Origin: Pseudomonas sp. Fl4BN1 | GTDB taxonomy: Bacteria > Pseudomonadota > Gammaproteobacteria > Pseudomonadales > Pseudomonadaceae | Direction: 5' to 3' | DNA: 64,000 nucleotides | NCBI RefSeq assembly: GCF_009908285.1 | Contig: NZ_JAAARM010000022.1 | Coordinates: 1 to 64,000, forward strand | Shown here: piece by piece, positions 1 through 9,299 of the stretch | Layout of the letters: each line of letters begins with the position of its first letter | How positions within the stretch are numbered: position 1 is the stretch's first letter | The notes under the pieces: generated by a model | What the model was told of the DNA's origin: nothing | What the model saw: only the letters and a program-made list of their open reading frames with translations | The model's database searches: none | Program-made: the position numbers and the translations under genes

Positions 1-768
1 GGCGCCGAAACCGGAGCCCAGGGCCAGCAAGGCGCCGCTGTAGCCGAACCAGGCCTCGCCCTGCCCCAGGCTGCGGAACAGGAAAGGGCCCAGGCTGTAG
101 TAACTGAGCAGGGCAACATTGAACAACGCCACCAACAGCGCCGAACACCAGATCCCACGATCCCCGAGCATCTGCTTCAGGGTCGCCCCCAGAGGCGCCG
201 GAACCTGCAACGCCGGGCGGGTTTCCGGCAACGCACGGACGCACCAGCCCAACAGCAACAGGGCCAGCACCAGCAAGCCCGCCAATGCGCCCGAATAGCC
301 CCAGGCCCGGCTGAGGCCAGCCCCGGCGCACAAGCCAATGGCCGGGCTGGCCGCCAGGACCATGCCCACCAGGGAAAACACCCGGATCAACGCCTGCCCC
401 TTGAACAAGTCCCGCAACAGGGTCTGGGTCACCACCGACGCCGCCGCGACCCCGAGCGCCGCCAGGGCCTGGGCCAGCAAAAAACCGGCAAAACTATTCG
501 CCCCCAACGCCAGCAGCGTCGCCAAGGCATACAGCGCCAACCCTCCCAGCAGCGCCGGGCGCCGGCCCCAGCGGTCACTCAGCCAGCCCCAGAGCACGAC
601 CCCGGGGGCGAAGCCAAACACCAGCACCGACAGGCTCTGGGCGGCCTGCTCCGGGGTCACCCCAAACGCCCGGCCAACATCCACCAGGGCCGGGCTGTAG
701 AGGGTCTGGGCGAGCTGCGGAAACATCAGCAGGGCCATGGCCAACAGCAACAAGGGATGGGATTTCAT
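1..768 (-). CDS. MFS transporter, Bcr/CflA-like, C-terminus cut off by the window edge
   Basis: Inner-membrane major facilitator permease, probably a drug or metabolite exporter. The first 256 residues are visible and the gene runs off the left edge. It starts at ATG 768 (MKSHPLLLLAM) with a hydrophobic first helix. The loop between TM2 and TM3 carries the MFS signature LSDRWGRRPALLGG at about residues 70-83, followed by several alternating hydrophobic helices. The pattern resembles the 12-TM DHA1 Bcr/CflA group. The divergent AraC-type gene begins 100 bases away, so the two likely share a control region and the regulator may govern this pump. The substrate cannot be read from sequence. Confidence 0.85.
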   Translation of the reverse strand, partial: MKSHPLLLLAMALLMFPQLAQTLYSPALVDVGRAFGVTPEQAAQSLSVLVFGFAPGVVLWGWLSDRWGRRPALLGGLALYALATLLALGANSFAGFLLAQALAALGVAAASVVTQTLLRDLFKGQALIRVFSLVGMVLAASPAIGLCAGAGLSRAWGYSGALAGLLVLALLLLGWCVRALPETRPALQVPAPLGATLKQMLGDRGIWCSALLVALFNVALLSYYSLGPFLFRSLGQGEAWFGYSGALLALGSGFGA

Positions 769-868
769 CAGCTACACACTCGGCAAAAAAACGATGCCGG
801 CGATTCTAGGCACCTGCTCGTGGCGTATTATCGCAACCCTGCCAACTAACAGTGGAAATCGGACAAGC

Positions 869-1633
869 ATGGCATGGCTCGACGCTCAGGCACGTTTTGA
901 TCCCGACAGCTTCCAGGTACCGGTGATCGGTATCGCCGCGACCCTGGGCGACCACGACTCAGGTCTACACCAGCACCGCCGCGGGCAATTGCTCTATACC
1001 CGCCAGGGCTGCACCCGCATCACCCTGGCCGATCGCCTGTGCCTGTTGCCGCCGTCACGCGCGGCGTGGATCCCTTCCCAGGTCCGGCATCGGGCGCAGA
1101 TGCAACAGAACGTGGACTACCGCTCGCTGTACTTCAGCGCCGAACTGTCGGCGAGCCTGCCGCAGCAGGTGGCGGTGATCGACGTCAGCCCGCTGCTGCG
1201 CGCCGTGCTGGAACCCATGGCCCTGGCGCCATTCGACAGCGACTGGAGCCAGGGCCGCTACCCCCATTTGCTGGGGCTGTGCCTGGAAGAAATCCGCGAG
1301 GCCGTGCAGCAGCCATTGTCCCTGCCGCTGCCCCGGGACAAACGTCTGCAACCCCTGCTGGAAGACCTGCAGCAGCTGCCGCCAGAATTGCAGGTACTGG
1401 CCACCCGGGTCGGCGCCAGCAGCCGCACCATCGGCCGGATTTTCCAGCGCGAAACCGGCCTCGGCTATCAGCAGTGGCGCCAACAGTGGCGACTGATGCG
1501 TGCCATCGAGTTGCTGTCCACCGGCCGCAGCATCGGCTACAGCGCCTTCGCACTGGGCTTTGCCAGCGACAGCATCTTCATCGCCTTTTTCAAGGCCATG
1601 ACCGGCACCACGCCGCGCGCCTACTTCAAGTAA
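869..1633 (+). CDS. AraC-family transcriptional regulator
   Basis: Cytoplasmic DNA-binding regulator of 254 residues. The N-terminal half is a cupin-like sensing domain (HQHRRGQLLYTRQGC near residues 33-47). The C-terminal half, from about residue 165, has two helix-turn-helix units, including VGASSRTIGRIFQRETG and the AraC signature GFASDSIFIAFFKAMTGTTP near the end. ATG 869 was chosen because the reading frame further upstream overlaps the divergent transporter promoter. The arrangement, a cupin-AraC gene divergent from an MFS pump, resembles NimR-type regulators that switch on an adjacent exporter. The ligand is unknown. It converges tightly with the next gene (12 bases). Confidence 0.87.
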   Translation: MAWLDAQARFDPDSFQVPVIGIAATLGDHDSGLHQHRRGQLLYTRQGCTRITLADRLCLLPPSRAAWIPSQVRHRAQMQQNVDYRSLYFSAELSASLPQQVAVIDVSPLLRAVLEPMALAPFDSDWSQGRYPHLLGLCLEEIREAVQQPLSLPLPRDKRLQPLLEDLQQLPPELQVLATRVGASSRTIGRIFQRETGLGYQQWRQQWRLMRAIELLSTGRSIGYSAFALGFASDSIFIAFFKAMTGTTPRAYFK

Positions 1634-1645
1634 CGGGCGCCGGCT

Positions 1646-2086
1646 TCAGTCCTGAGGCAGTTTGCGAAAGCCCACCGCCAGGCGGTTCCAGCTGTTGATG
1701 GTGGAGATCGCCATGCTCAGGTCGACGCATTCACTGGCGCTGAACTGGCTGGTCAACCATTCATAATCGGCATCCGGCGCATGGGTTTCGCTGAGCCGGG
1801 TCAGGGCTTCGGTCCAGGCCAGGGCCGCACGTTCGCGCGGGGTGAAGAACGGGCTCTCGCGCCACACCGCTACAGCAAACAGGCGGCGCTCGGTTTCCCC
1901 GTGCTTGAGGGCATCGAGGCTGTGCAGGTCGACACAGAAGGCGCAGCCATTGATCTGGGACGCCCGCAGCTTGACCAGTTCGACCAGGGATTTTTCCAGG
2001 GGCAGCCTGGATACCGCAGTTTCCAGGGCGATCATGGCTTTCAGGGCCTCTGGGGAGGCGGTATAGAAATCGAGACGAGGTTGCAA
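1646..2086 (-). CDS. AhpD-like / carboxymuconolactone decarboxylase family protein
   Basis: Protein of 146 residues in the AhpD/CMD family, which acts in peroxide defence or as a thiol-disulfide peroxidase. The redox motif NGCAFCVDLHS, with a CxxC pair and following His, lies near residues 46-56. The helix before it (ELVKLRASQI) is characteristic of the family. Single-domain proteins of this size and motif are common in Pseudomonas. The physiological substrate cannot be assigned. It converges with the AraC gene and is separated from the mechanosensitive channel gene by about 125 bases. Confidence 0.88.
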   Translation of the reverse strand: MQPRLDFYTASPEALKAMIALETAVSRLPLEKSLVELVKLRASQINGCAFCVDLHSLDALKHGETERRLFAVAVWRESPFFTPRERAALAWTEALTRLSETHAPDADYEWLTSQFSASECVDLSMAISTINSWNRLAVGFRKLPQD

Positions 2087-2212
2087 GGTTCAAGCTCCGG
2101 AATCAGTCGAGATGCTGCCACCTTACGTCCCGGCCGTGCGCTGACCAATGACCAATCCCGCAGAACTTCAATAGACCAATGCAGCCGCTGCCGCCGGCGG
2201 CGAGGGCACGGA

Positions 2213-3655
2213 TCAGGTGCGGCTGCGCAGCCATTGCATAAAGCCCTTCTTGGCCACTGGCTTGGGTGAGGACTGGGCCAGGCTCAAGGCAATGTGCTGG
2301 CGGAAATCCAGCAGGGTCTTCATCGCGTCGCCGATGTCGTGGCGGGCATCCAGGCAAAGTTTGAGGAACTCGTTGTCGATGCGGTACAGACTGCAGAACG
2401 TCTTCGCCGAGAACTCCGCCACGGTGGCCTGCTCGGCCACCAGGCCCGCTTCGCCAATCACTTCGCCCGGGCCCATGCGCCCGGCTTCGAAGGGTTTGCC
2501 GTCGCGTTGCATGCTGACCGTCACCACGCCGGACTCGATGATGAACAGGTGATCGCTGACCTCGCCTGCGGGCAGGATGGTTTCGCCAGCACGGAAGGTT
2601 TGCAGCTGCATGTTCTGGCTGAAGGTGTCCTTCTCCTCCTGGCGCAAGGTGGAAAAGATGCTCGAGCGGTCCAGCAACGCCCTGGGTCGCGACAGGTTCG
2701 TCGACTGCGTCGCCTCGCCCGTGGACAGCAGGCTGATGCCGCTGGCCTGCAGATGCCGGAACGCCAGGTCGAACAGCTGGTTGCGCACCTCGCGCTTGTG
2801 CCCCATCTGCGCGACGAAACCGCTGATCTCATACTCGACGCCACTGCTGCCGGAGCTTTTCAGGGCCACGCTGGGGGCTGGGACACTCAACAGGAACCGA
2901 CAGCCGAGCATCGCCCGCTCCAGCGCCTCGATGACTTTCTGCGGGCGCGCGTGGGGGCTGAGCTGCAAGCTCACGGCAATCCCGTACAGGTCCCTGGGCC
3001 GGCTGAAATTGGTGATCTTGGCCTTGGACGCCAGGGAATTGGGGATCACCACCATGCTGCCCTGGGAGGTCTGCAAGCGGGTCGCGCGCCAGTCGATGTC
3101 CACCACCTTGCCTTCGGTGCCGTCGATGGCGATCCAGTCATCGATCTGATACGGCTTGGTGGTATTGAGCACGATGCCCGAGAACAGGTCGCTGAGGGTG
3201 CTTTGCAGCGCCAGGCCGACAATGATCGCCAGGGCTCCGGAGGTGGCCAGCACGCCCTTGACCGGCAGGTCCAGCACATAGGCCAGGGCGGCAATGATCG
3301 CGATCAGGAAGATCAGCGCGCCCATCAAGTCTTGCAGCAGTCGCCCGGTGTGCCCGACCCGCTGCATCATCAGGGTGCCCAGGAGCACCGTCAGGGTCCG
3401 CGCGCCAAACAGCCACCAGCCGATCTGCAATCCCGTAGCCGCCAGATGCAGGGGCACATCGTCTGGCCAGGGCGCAGGCTGCATGGGGTTCATGCCCTGG
3501 TTGAACAGCATCAGGCTGTAGAGAGAAAAAATCAGTACCCGCACCGCCAGTTTCCAGTGCTCGCCGCGACCGCCGATCAGGCGCCAGAGCACGACATCCA
3601 GGAGCAACAGGAACAGTGCGGCCAACAGCGGGTGATTGGCGAACAGGGCGAACAT
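2213..3655 (-). CDS. MscS-family mechanosensitive channel with C-terminal cyclic-nucleotide-binding-like domain
   Basis: Inner-membrane channel of 480 residues. ATG 3655 is preceded by a GGAG ribosome-binding site, and the longer frame upstream looks non-coding. Four or more hydrophobic helices occupy residues 1-150. The MscS pore helix and beta domain follow (ATSGALAIIVGLALQSTLSD near 147-166, then VLNTTKPYQIDDWIAI). A cNMP-binding/Crp-like fold occupies roughly residues 340-455 (FRAGETILPAGEVSDHLFII and GPGEVIGEAGL). Proteins of this architecture are thought to gate in response to membrane tension and possibly a nucleotide. Whether it binds cAMP is not shown by the sequence. Confidence 0.9.
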   Translation of the reverse strand: MFALFANHPLLAALFLLLLDVVLWRLIGGRGEHWKLAVRVLIFSLYSLMLFNQGMNPMQPAPWPDDVPLHLAATGLQIGWWLFGARTLTVLLGTLMMQRVGHTGRLLQDLMGALIFLIAIIAALAYVLDLPVKGVLATSGALAIIVGLALQSTLSDLFSGIVLNTTKPYQIDDWIAIDGTEGKVVDIDWRATRLQTSQGSMVVIPNSLASKAKITNFSRPRDLYGIAVSLQLSPHARPQKVIEALERAMLGCRFLLSVPAPSVALKSSGSSGVEYEISGFVAQMGHKREVRNQLFDLAFRHLQASGISLLSTGEATQSTNLSRPRALLDRSSIFSTLRQEEKDTFSQNMQLQTFRAGETILPAGEVSDHLFIIESGVVTVSMQRDGKPFEAGRMGPGEVIGEAGLVAEQATVAEFSAKTFCSLYRIDNEFLKLCLDARHDIGDAMKTLLDFRQHIALSLAQSSPKPVAKKGFMQWLRSRT

Positions 3656-3901
3656 CAAGAAGCTCCGGCAGGACGAAGACGGCAAGATCGCACAAAAGAT
3701 GCAGGAGCAGGTATAGCTGGAAAAGACCAACGCCGGAGCCTGGCCAGGGTGTTTGTCGTCGCCGCAAATCCAGGTCGGATTCGGCCAGCCCCGCGTCAGG
3801 CCACAGCCGCCCGAGCAGCCCGCACGCCCTTGGACCCGAGTGGCCAGGACCCAGGGCAAACGACAGCAAAGTGGCGGCGCCGATTGGCGCCGCCAGGGGA
3901 G

Positions 3902-4528
3902 TCACTTGCCCTGGGTCAGGGTGTTGTAGCTGGTCATCAGGTTGCGATAGTCAGGGATGTGGTTGGAGAACAGCGTGCCCAGGCCCTCGATGTCGTTGCG
4001 CCAGTCGCGGTGCAGCTCGCACGCCAGGCCGAACCAGGTCATCAGTTGGGCGCCGGCATTGGACATGCGGTTCCAGGCCGAGTCGCGGGTCAGTGCGTTG
4101 AAGGTGCCGGAAGCATCGGTGACCACGAACACTTCAAAACCTTCTTCCAGGGCCGACAACGCCGGGAACGCCACGCAGACTTCGGTGACCACCCCGGCAA
4201 TGATCAACTGCTTCTTGCCGGTGGCCTTGATCGCCTTGACGAAGTCTTCGTTGTCCCAGGCATTGATCTGGCCGGGGCGGGCGATGTACGGAGCGTCGGG
4301 GAACAGGGCCTTGAGCTCCGGCACCAACGGGCCGTTGGGGCCGGTTTCAAAACTGGTGGTGAGGATGGTCGGCAGCTTGAAGTACTTGGCCAGGTCGGCC
4401 AGCGCCAGCACGTTGTTCTTGAAGCGGTCGGGCTCGATATCGCGGACCAGCGACAGCAGGCCGGCCTGGTGGTCAACCAGCAGAACGGCAGCGTTATCCT
4501 TGTCGAGACGTTTGTAGGCGTTAGTCAT
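3902..4528 (-). CDS. Isochorismatase-family cysteine hydrolase (YcaC-like)
   Basis: Cytosolic hydrolase of 208 residues, close in length and layout to YcaC. The catalytic Asp lies in AVLLVDHQAGL near residue 20 and the nucleophilic Cys in GVVTEVCVAF near residue 118. The start MTNAYKRLDKDNAAV is typical of the YcaC group. The upstream extension to 4702 overlaps the pirin stop codon and lacks family sequence, so it was dropped. It lies downstream of pirin in the same direction. Pirin, isochorismatase-like hydrolase and a divergent LysR gene form a recurring Pseudomonas cassette. The substrate is unknown. Confidence 0.9.
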   Translation of the reverse strand: MTNAYKRLDKDNAAVLLVDHQAGLLSLVRDIEPDRFKNNVLALADLAKYFKLPTILTTSFETGPNGPLVPELKALFPDAPYIARPGQINAWDNEDFVKAIKATGKKQLIIAGVVTEVCVAFPALSALEEGFEVFVVTDASGTFNALTRDSAWNRMSNAGAQLMTWFGLACELHRDWRNDIEGLGTLFSNHIPDYRNLMTSYNTLTQGK

Positions 4529-4673
4529 GGTGAAGTCCTCGCTAATGATCGATGCCGGAACCCGGCTTGAGTGAAATCCGTTGCACGCACCGCCGCCGTA
4601 ACGGCAGGCGCCAAGGTGTAGCGCGCGACTCGCAGAGCCTAGTTGCCCAAACGCGTCGCGCCAGCGCTGCCGA

Positions 4674-5549
4674 TCAGTGATCGGCGGCGTCCATCCGGCC
4701 AAAACGTCCCGATTGAAAATCGACGAAAGCCTGATGAATCTCCTCTTCGCTGTTCATCACGAACGGGCCATGGCCGACGATGGGCTCGTCGATAGGCTCG
4801 CCGCTGAGCAACAGCACAATCGCGTCGTTGTTGGCTTCCAGGCTGATGCGCTCACCGTCCCTGGCCAGCAACGCCAGCTGGCCTTCACGCACCGGCTCCA
4901 GACCATTGACCTGCACGGTGCCGCGCAACACTACCAACGCTGTGTTACGACCCGCGTGCAGCTCCAGGTCCAGGTGCTTGCCGGCGTGCAGGCGGATGTC
5001 CCATACATCGATCGGGGTGAAGGTCTGGGCCGGTCCTTGCTGGCCGGCGAACTCACCGGCGATCAGGCGCAGGTTGCCGGCATTGCCCGGCAACGGGATC
5101 TGCGGAATCTCGGCCGCGACAATCGTCTGGTAACCGGGGGCCGCAAGCTTGTCCCGGGCCGGCAGGTTGACCCACAACTGGACCATTTCCAGGTTGCCGC
5201 CACGCCGGGCGAAGTCGGCGGAATGAAACTCCTCGTGGAGAATCCCCGAGGCCGCAGTCATCCACTGCACATCGCCGGGGCCAATCTTGCCGCCGCTGCC
5301 GGTGGAGTCACGGTGTTCCACTTCACCGTCGTAGACGATGGTCACGGTTTCAAAACCGCGGTGCGGATGCTGGCCAACCCCGCGGCGGGCACTGGTAGGG
5401 CTGAACTGTGCGGGGCCGGCGTGATCCAGCAGCAAGAACGGGCTGATGTGCTGGCCCAGGTTGTCGTAGGAAAACAGGGTGCGTACCGGGAAGCCGTCGC
5501 CCACCCAATGGGGCCGTGGACTGGTGTAGATGCCGATGATGTTTTTCAT
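4674..5549 (-). CDS. Pirin family protein (bicupin)
   Basis: Bicupin of 291 residues. The metal-binding cluster is visible as QHPHRGFETVTIVYDGEVEH near residues 55-74 and MTAASGILHEE near 100-110. The C-terminal cupin includes LSGEPIDEPIVGHGPFVMN, a hallmark of bacterial pirins. ATG 5549 has a GAGGACGAC ribosome-binding site directly upstream, which decides the start. Bacterial pirins act as quercetinases or as redox-linked regulators of central metabolism. It is transcribed away from the LysR-type gene, with 99 bases between the starts, so that regulator probably controls it. Confidence 0.92.
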   Translation of the reverse strand: MKNIIGIYTSPRPHWVGDGFPVRTLFSYDNLGQHISPFLLLDHAGPAQFSPTSARRGVGQHPHRGFETVTIVYDGEVEHRDSTGSGGKIGPGDVQWMTAASGILHEEFHSADFARRGGNLEMVQLWVNLPARDKLAAPGYQTIVAAEIPQIPLPGNAGNLRLIAGEFAGQQGPAQTFTPIDVWDIRLHAGKHLDLELHAGRNTALVVLRGTVQVNGLEPVREGQLALLARDGERISLEANNDAIVLLLSGEPIDEPIVGHGPFVMNSEEEIHQAFVDFQSGRFGRMDAADH

Positions 5550-5648
5550 GTCGTCCTCCAGAACTTTCTGATGGACCACCTTAAATCTCACACCTTTGCT
5601 GCGCTAGACTGCAAAAATCGCCCTTAGCGTTCTATTTGGAGAACGATC

Positions 5649-6554
5649 TTGGAAGACCTGAACACCCTCTACTACTTCACCCAGGTGGTGGAACACCGAG
5701 GGTTTGCCGCTGCCGGGCGGGCCCTGGACATGCCCAAGTCCAAGCTCAGCCGACGGATTTCCCAGCTCGAGGAACGCCTCGGCGTGCGCCTGATCCAGCG
5801 CACCAGCCGGCACTGTTCGCTGACCGAGATCGGCCAGGCGTATTACCAGCGCTGCCTGGCCATGCGGGTGGAAGCCGAGGGCGCGGCGGAAGTCATCGAG
5901 CGCAACCGCTCCGAACCCCAGGGCCTGGTGCGGGTGGCCTGCCCCACGGCCCTGCTCAACTCCTGGGTCGGGCCGATGCTCACCCGCTTCATGCTCAAGT
6001 ACCCCTTGGTGGAACTGTTCATCGAGAGCACCAACCGCCGGGTCGACCTGATCCACGAAGGCTTCGACATTGCCCTGCGGGTGCGTTTTCCGCCCCTGGA
6101 AAGCACCGACCTGGTGATGAAAGTGCTGGGCAACAGCACCCAGTGCCTGGTGGGGCATCCAGACTTTCTGCAGCGCCTGTCGAGCCCCGCTTCGGCGGCC
6201 GATCTCAGCGGCCTGCCGAGCCTGCACTGGGGAGCGGCGCAGCGCGAGTACCAGTGGCAACTGCTGGGCCCCGACGGGGCCGAAGCGCAGATCCGTCATC
6301 GCCCGCGCATGGTCACCGACGACCTGCTCGCCTTGCGCCACGCGGTGCTGGCAGGCATCGGCATCGCGCATCTGCCCAAAGTGGTGGTGCGCGAAGACCT
6401 GGAGGCGGGACGCCTGCGAGAACTGGTGCCCGGCTGGGCGCCGCGCTGCGGGATCGTGCATGCCATCTTCCCCTCGCGCCGTGGCCTGCTGCCGTCGGTG
6501 CGCAGCCTGATCGATTTCCTGGGCGAGGAATTCAATCACAGCGACATGGCTTGA
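5649..6554 (+). CDS. LysR-family transcriptional regulator, divergent from pirin
   Basis: Protein of 301 residues with an N-terminal winged helix-turn-helix (FAAAGRALDMPKSKLSRRISQLEERLGVRL, about residues 19-48) and a C-terminal periplasmic-binding-like effector domain. The start is TTG at 5649, supported by a GGAG site 8 bases upstream and by correct family length. It is divergent from the pirin gene across a short intergenic region, the usual place for a LysR operator. It probably senses a small molecule and regulates the pirin-hydrolase pair. The ligand is unknown. Confidence 0.9.
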   Translation: MEDLNTLYYFTQVVEHRGFAAAGRALDMPKSKLSRRISQLEERLGVRLIQRTSRHCSLTEIGQAYYQRCLAMRVEAEGAAEVIERNRSEPQGLVRVACPTALLNSWVGPMLTRFMLKYPLVELFIESTNRRVDLIHEGFDIALRVRFPPLESTDLVMKVLGNSTQCLVGHPDFLQRLSSPASAADLSGLPSLHWGAAQREYQWQLLGPDGAEAQIRHRPRMVTDDLLALRHAVLAGIGIAHLPKVVVREDLEAGRLRELVPGWAPRCGIVHAIFPSRRGLLPSVRSLIDFLGEEFNHSDMA

Positions 6555-6750
6555 GGGCCGCGACATACCAGGGCTTGGAGGGCTCACCCAGGCCCTCGCC
6601 AAACCCGGAAGTCGACTAGCCTCTGCGCGCTTAACAGGCAGGAAGATTCGTGACCGGGAAGCAATATTCCTTTGTGCCAACGACGGTTTTTCTGCAACGA
6701 TCGGGCGCGGATACTGCGGGCCATTCCCACTGCAATGTCCGGAGTTATCC

Positions 6751-7554
6751 ATGTCTGTACCCGCCTTTGGCCTCGGCACTTTTCGCCTGCAGGGCCAGGT
6801 ACTCATCGACTCGTTGAGCACGGCCCTTGAACTGGGCTATCGCGCCATCGACACCGCGCAGATCTACGACAACGAAGCCGATGTCGGCCAGGCCATCGCC
6901 GACAGCGCGATCCCCCGTGAAGAACTGTTCATCACCAGCAAGATCTGGGTCGCCAACTTTTCCCGCGAGCGCTTGATCCCCAGCCTCAAGGACAGTCTGC
7001 GCAAGCTGCGCACCGACTACCTGGACCTGACCCTGATCCACTGGCCGTCGCCGGACAACCAGGTGCCCGTGGCAGAGTTCATGCAAGCCTTGCTGGAGGC
7101 CAAGGCCCAGGGCCTGACCCGGCAGATCGGGGTGTCCAACTTCACCAATGCGCTGTTACAGGAAGCGATCGATGCCGTCGGCGCCGAGCAGATCGCCAGC
7201 CATCAGGTCGAGCTGCATCCCTATCTGCAAAACCGCAAGGTGGTGGAGTTCGCCCGCAGCCAGGGCATCCACATCACTTCCTACATGACCCTGGCCTACG
7301 GCGAAGTGCTGAAGGACCCGCTGATCGCCCAGATCGCCAAGGCCCACCAGGCCACGCCGGCCCAGGTGGTGCTGGCCTGGGCCATGCAATCGGGCTACGC
7401 GGTGATCCCCTCCTCGACCCGCCGCGCCAACCTGCAAGGCAACCTGCTGGCCTGCAACCTGACCCTGGGGGCCGACGACCTGCAACGTATCGCCAGCCTG
7501 GAGCGCGGCCAGCGCCTGACCAGCCCCGCGGGTATTGCGCCGCAGTGGGACTGA
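6751..7554 (+). CDS. dkgB: 2,5-diketo-D-gluconic acid reductase B (aldo/keto reductase)
   Basis: NADPH-dependent aldo/keto reductase of 267 residues, the same length as E. coli DkgB and alike almost throughout. Landmarks are PAFGLGTFRL at the start, GYRAIDTAQIYDNEADVG (catalytic Asp and Tyr near 38 and 43), ITSKIW (catalytic Lys), LIHWPSP and the cofactor-site segment IPSSTRRANL. It reduces 2,5-diketo-D-gluconate and probably methylglyoxal and other aldehydes in the cytosol. It is a single gene followed by a clear terminator. Confidence 0.95.
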   Translation: MSVPAFGLGTFRLQGQVLIDSLSTALELGYRAIDTAQIYDNEADVGQAIADSAIPREELFITSKIWVANFSRERLIPSLKDSLRKLRTDYLDLTLIHWPSPDNQVPVAEFMQALLEAKAQGLTRQIGVSNFTNALLQEAIDAVGAEQIASHQVELHPYLQNRKVVEFARSQGIHITSYMTLAYGEVLKDPLIAQIAKAHQATPAQVVLAWAMQSGYAVIPSSTRRANLQGNLLACNLTLGADDLQRIASLERGQRLTSPAGIAPQWD

Positions 7555-7581
7555 GTGGTGATTGACTGAGACAGAAAGCAC

Positions 7582-7610
7582 AACGGCACCCTCGAGGGAT
7601 GCCGTTTTAA
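7582..7610. terminator. Intrinsic terminator between dkgB and the receiver gene
   Basis: AACGGCA and TGCCGTT arms flank an inner CCCTCGAGGG palindrome and are followed by TTTTAAA. The hairpin sits 28 bases after the dkgB stop and 17 bases before the stop of the convergent gene, so it may serve both directions. Confidence 0.8.
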
Positions 7611-7626
7611 AGAGTGCGCGGGACGT

Positions 7627-8079
7627 TCAACTGGCGCTGGCACTCCAGTTGCCCTGCGGCAGGTCGGGTAGCCATTGGATACCTGGCCTGGGGGCCTTGA
7701 ACTGCGGTGGATCGATGAACAGCATCAGGCGCTTGACGGCCTCACTGTCCAGCGACTCGGCGCGACTGCACTGGACCTTGTGCCGGCGGCTACTGGGGAT
7801 CTCTGGGAAACGCTGGTTGCCGTAGATCAGTGCGTGATCGATCTGCGGGTTGTCCAAGCAGAAAGCCAGCAGGTCAAAACCGCTGTGAGTGGCCAAGCCG
7901 CCGTTGATGATCAACAGGTCGAATGGGTCGCAAGCGTATTCCACCAAGGTCAGCAGCTCTTCCAGCCGATGCACGGGAGCCACTCGGTAATAACTCAGTT
8001 GGTTCAGCGTTCTCTCAATCTGCATCCGGTGAAAATGCTGATCATCGGCAATCAATATACGCAGCGCTCTATTGGGCAT
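7627..8079 (-). CDS. Stand-alone response-regulator receiver-like protein, phospho-acceptor Asp replaced
   Basis: Protein of 150 residues resembling a single CheY-type receiver. It has the acidic pair in ILIADDQHF (residues 12-13). At the expected phosphorylation position it reads FDLLIINGGLA, so residue 59 is Asn instead of Asp. No output domain is attached. A GGATCAGGAAC ribosome-binding region precedes ATG 8079. It is probably a phosphorylation-independent pseudo-receiver that acts by protein contact, but its partner is not visible here. It stands alone between dkgB and the MgtC-like gene. Confidence 0.7.
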   Translation of the reverse strand: MPNRALRILIADDQHFHRMQIERTLNQLSYYRVAPVHRLEELLTLVEYACDPFDLLIINGGLATHSGFDLLAFCLDNPQIDHALIYGNQRFPEIPSSRRHKVQCSRAESLDSEAVKRLMLFIDPPQFKAPRPGIQWLPDLPQGNWSASAS

Positions 8080-8484
8080 GTTCCTGATCCTGCAAATGAG
8101 ACGGACCGGTGAATACCAGTCTTATCCTCCTAGATCGGTAGAAGGCTAGGGAAGTGCTCATGGGTTTTCTGTAGGATTATTCTGAAATTCTAAACACGGT
8201 AAGCCTGGCAGCCCATTTTTCGGACTCATCAGCTAGTGCTCTCAGTAATGTCTCTAAGTCAGCCGCAAAACACTGCCCTATCTTAATTGTCACGCATGGT
8301 TTTTAGCAGAGGGGAGCAGGCGAGAAAGCTCTCGTCGTAGCACAAGCTCTTTCCCACGCGAGGCTTATCACGTCCTACAGGAGCGGGCACAAAGGGCTTG
8401 TTTTACCCTGAGCCTGGGCCAAGGTGCTGACGGCAGCGCTCGAAGTTGGCGATACCGCAACAACTCCCTCGCCAGCACACGCCG
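8080..8484. other. Intergenic region without a supported gene
   Basis: About 400 bases upstream of the receiver gene and downstream of the MgtC-like gene. The half nearest 8080 is AT-richer and should hold the receiver promoter. I see no credible coding frame, RNA gene or repeat. The words near 8377 resemble a broken REP arm but have no partner. Confidence 0.5.
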
Positions 8485-9201
8485 TCATTCGGTGGTGCTC
8501 GGGCTCCAGAAAGCCTGCTGCACCAGCGCCGAAGCAGATAACCGAGCCACCAGCGCATCCAGCTCGTCGCCGTCCACCGAGGTGGTGGCCAGGGTCGCCT
8601 CGATCTCCACGTCCTCATTGCCAAAGGCATGCACGTCGACGTCGCTGGCCGGGTAGTTGCTGCGCTCCAGTTCGGCTTCCAGCAACGCAAACACGGCTTT
8701 CTGTTTCGAGCGATGGGCAATCACATAGACGATGTTGGTGACCTCGGCGGAGATCACGTCCAGGGGCTGGCGGTTGATGTTGTTGACGATGGGCCGCAGC
8801 AAGGTATTGGCCGCCAGGACGAACAAGGTCCCCAGCAGTGCCTCGAGGATCAGGTCGGCACCGGCGCAGGCCCCCACCGCCGCCGAAGCCCAGAGGGTTG
8901 CGGCGGTGTTCAGGCCACGGACATTGCCCTCCTCGCGCATGATCACCCCGGCGCCGAGAAAACCGATGCCCGAGACCACATAGGCCACCACGCGTACCGC
9001 ACCGTCGGCACCGCCAAGGCGGTTGGCCATGTCGACGAAGATCGCCGCCCCCACTGCCACCAGCACGTTGGTGCGCAGGCCGGCGGTGCGCTGCCGGTAC
9101 TGGCGCTCGAAGCCGATCAGGCCACCGAGGATAAAAGCCGCGCTGAGGCTGACCAGGGTGTCGACCAACGAGTCCAGGTTGATGTTGTGGATGGCTTGCA
9201 T
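8485..9201 (-). CDS. MgtC/SapB family membrane protein
   Basis: Inner-membrane protein of 238 residues. It has four or five N-terminal helices containing the MgtC signature AAFILGGLIGFERQYRQRTAGLRTN (about residues 20-44) and GIGFLGAGVIMREEGNVRGLNTAAT (about 78-102). A soluble ACT-like C-terminal domain begins near residue 150. MgtC proteins help cells grow at low magnesium and, in pathogens, inside macrophages by modulating the F-ATPase. The next gene upstream on the same strand encodes the magnesium ATPase MgtA, so a shared low-magnesium role is likely. A REP pair separates the two genes. Confidence 0.92.
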   Translation of the reverse strand: MQAIHNINLDSLVDTLVSLSAAFILGGLIGFERQYRQRTAGLRTNVLVAVGAAIFVDMANRLGGADGAVRVVAYVVSGIGFLGAGVIMREEGNVRGLNTAATLWASAAVGACAGADLILEALLGTLFVLAANTLLRPIVNNINRQPLDVISAEVTNIVYVIAHRSKQKAVFALLEAELERSNYPASDVDVHAFGNEDVEIEATLATTSVDGDELDALVARLSASALVQQAFWSPSTTE

Positions 9202-9299
9202 GGGGACGGGTCCTTGAGCGGGATGGCATAAATGGCACCCGAGGACTCTAGCAGCGGTCTATGAAGGTCTGTCGAACCACGCGTTACCTGGCGGCTTGC

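Noticed and set aside
2294..4570. Plus-strand frame of 758 codons opposite the MscS-like and hydrolase genes
   Set aside because: It spans two unrelated minus-strand genes and the gap between them and has no recognisable domain. It is a compositional artefact.
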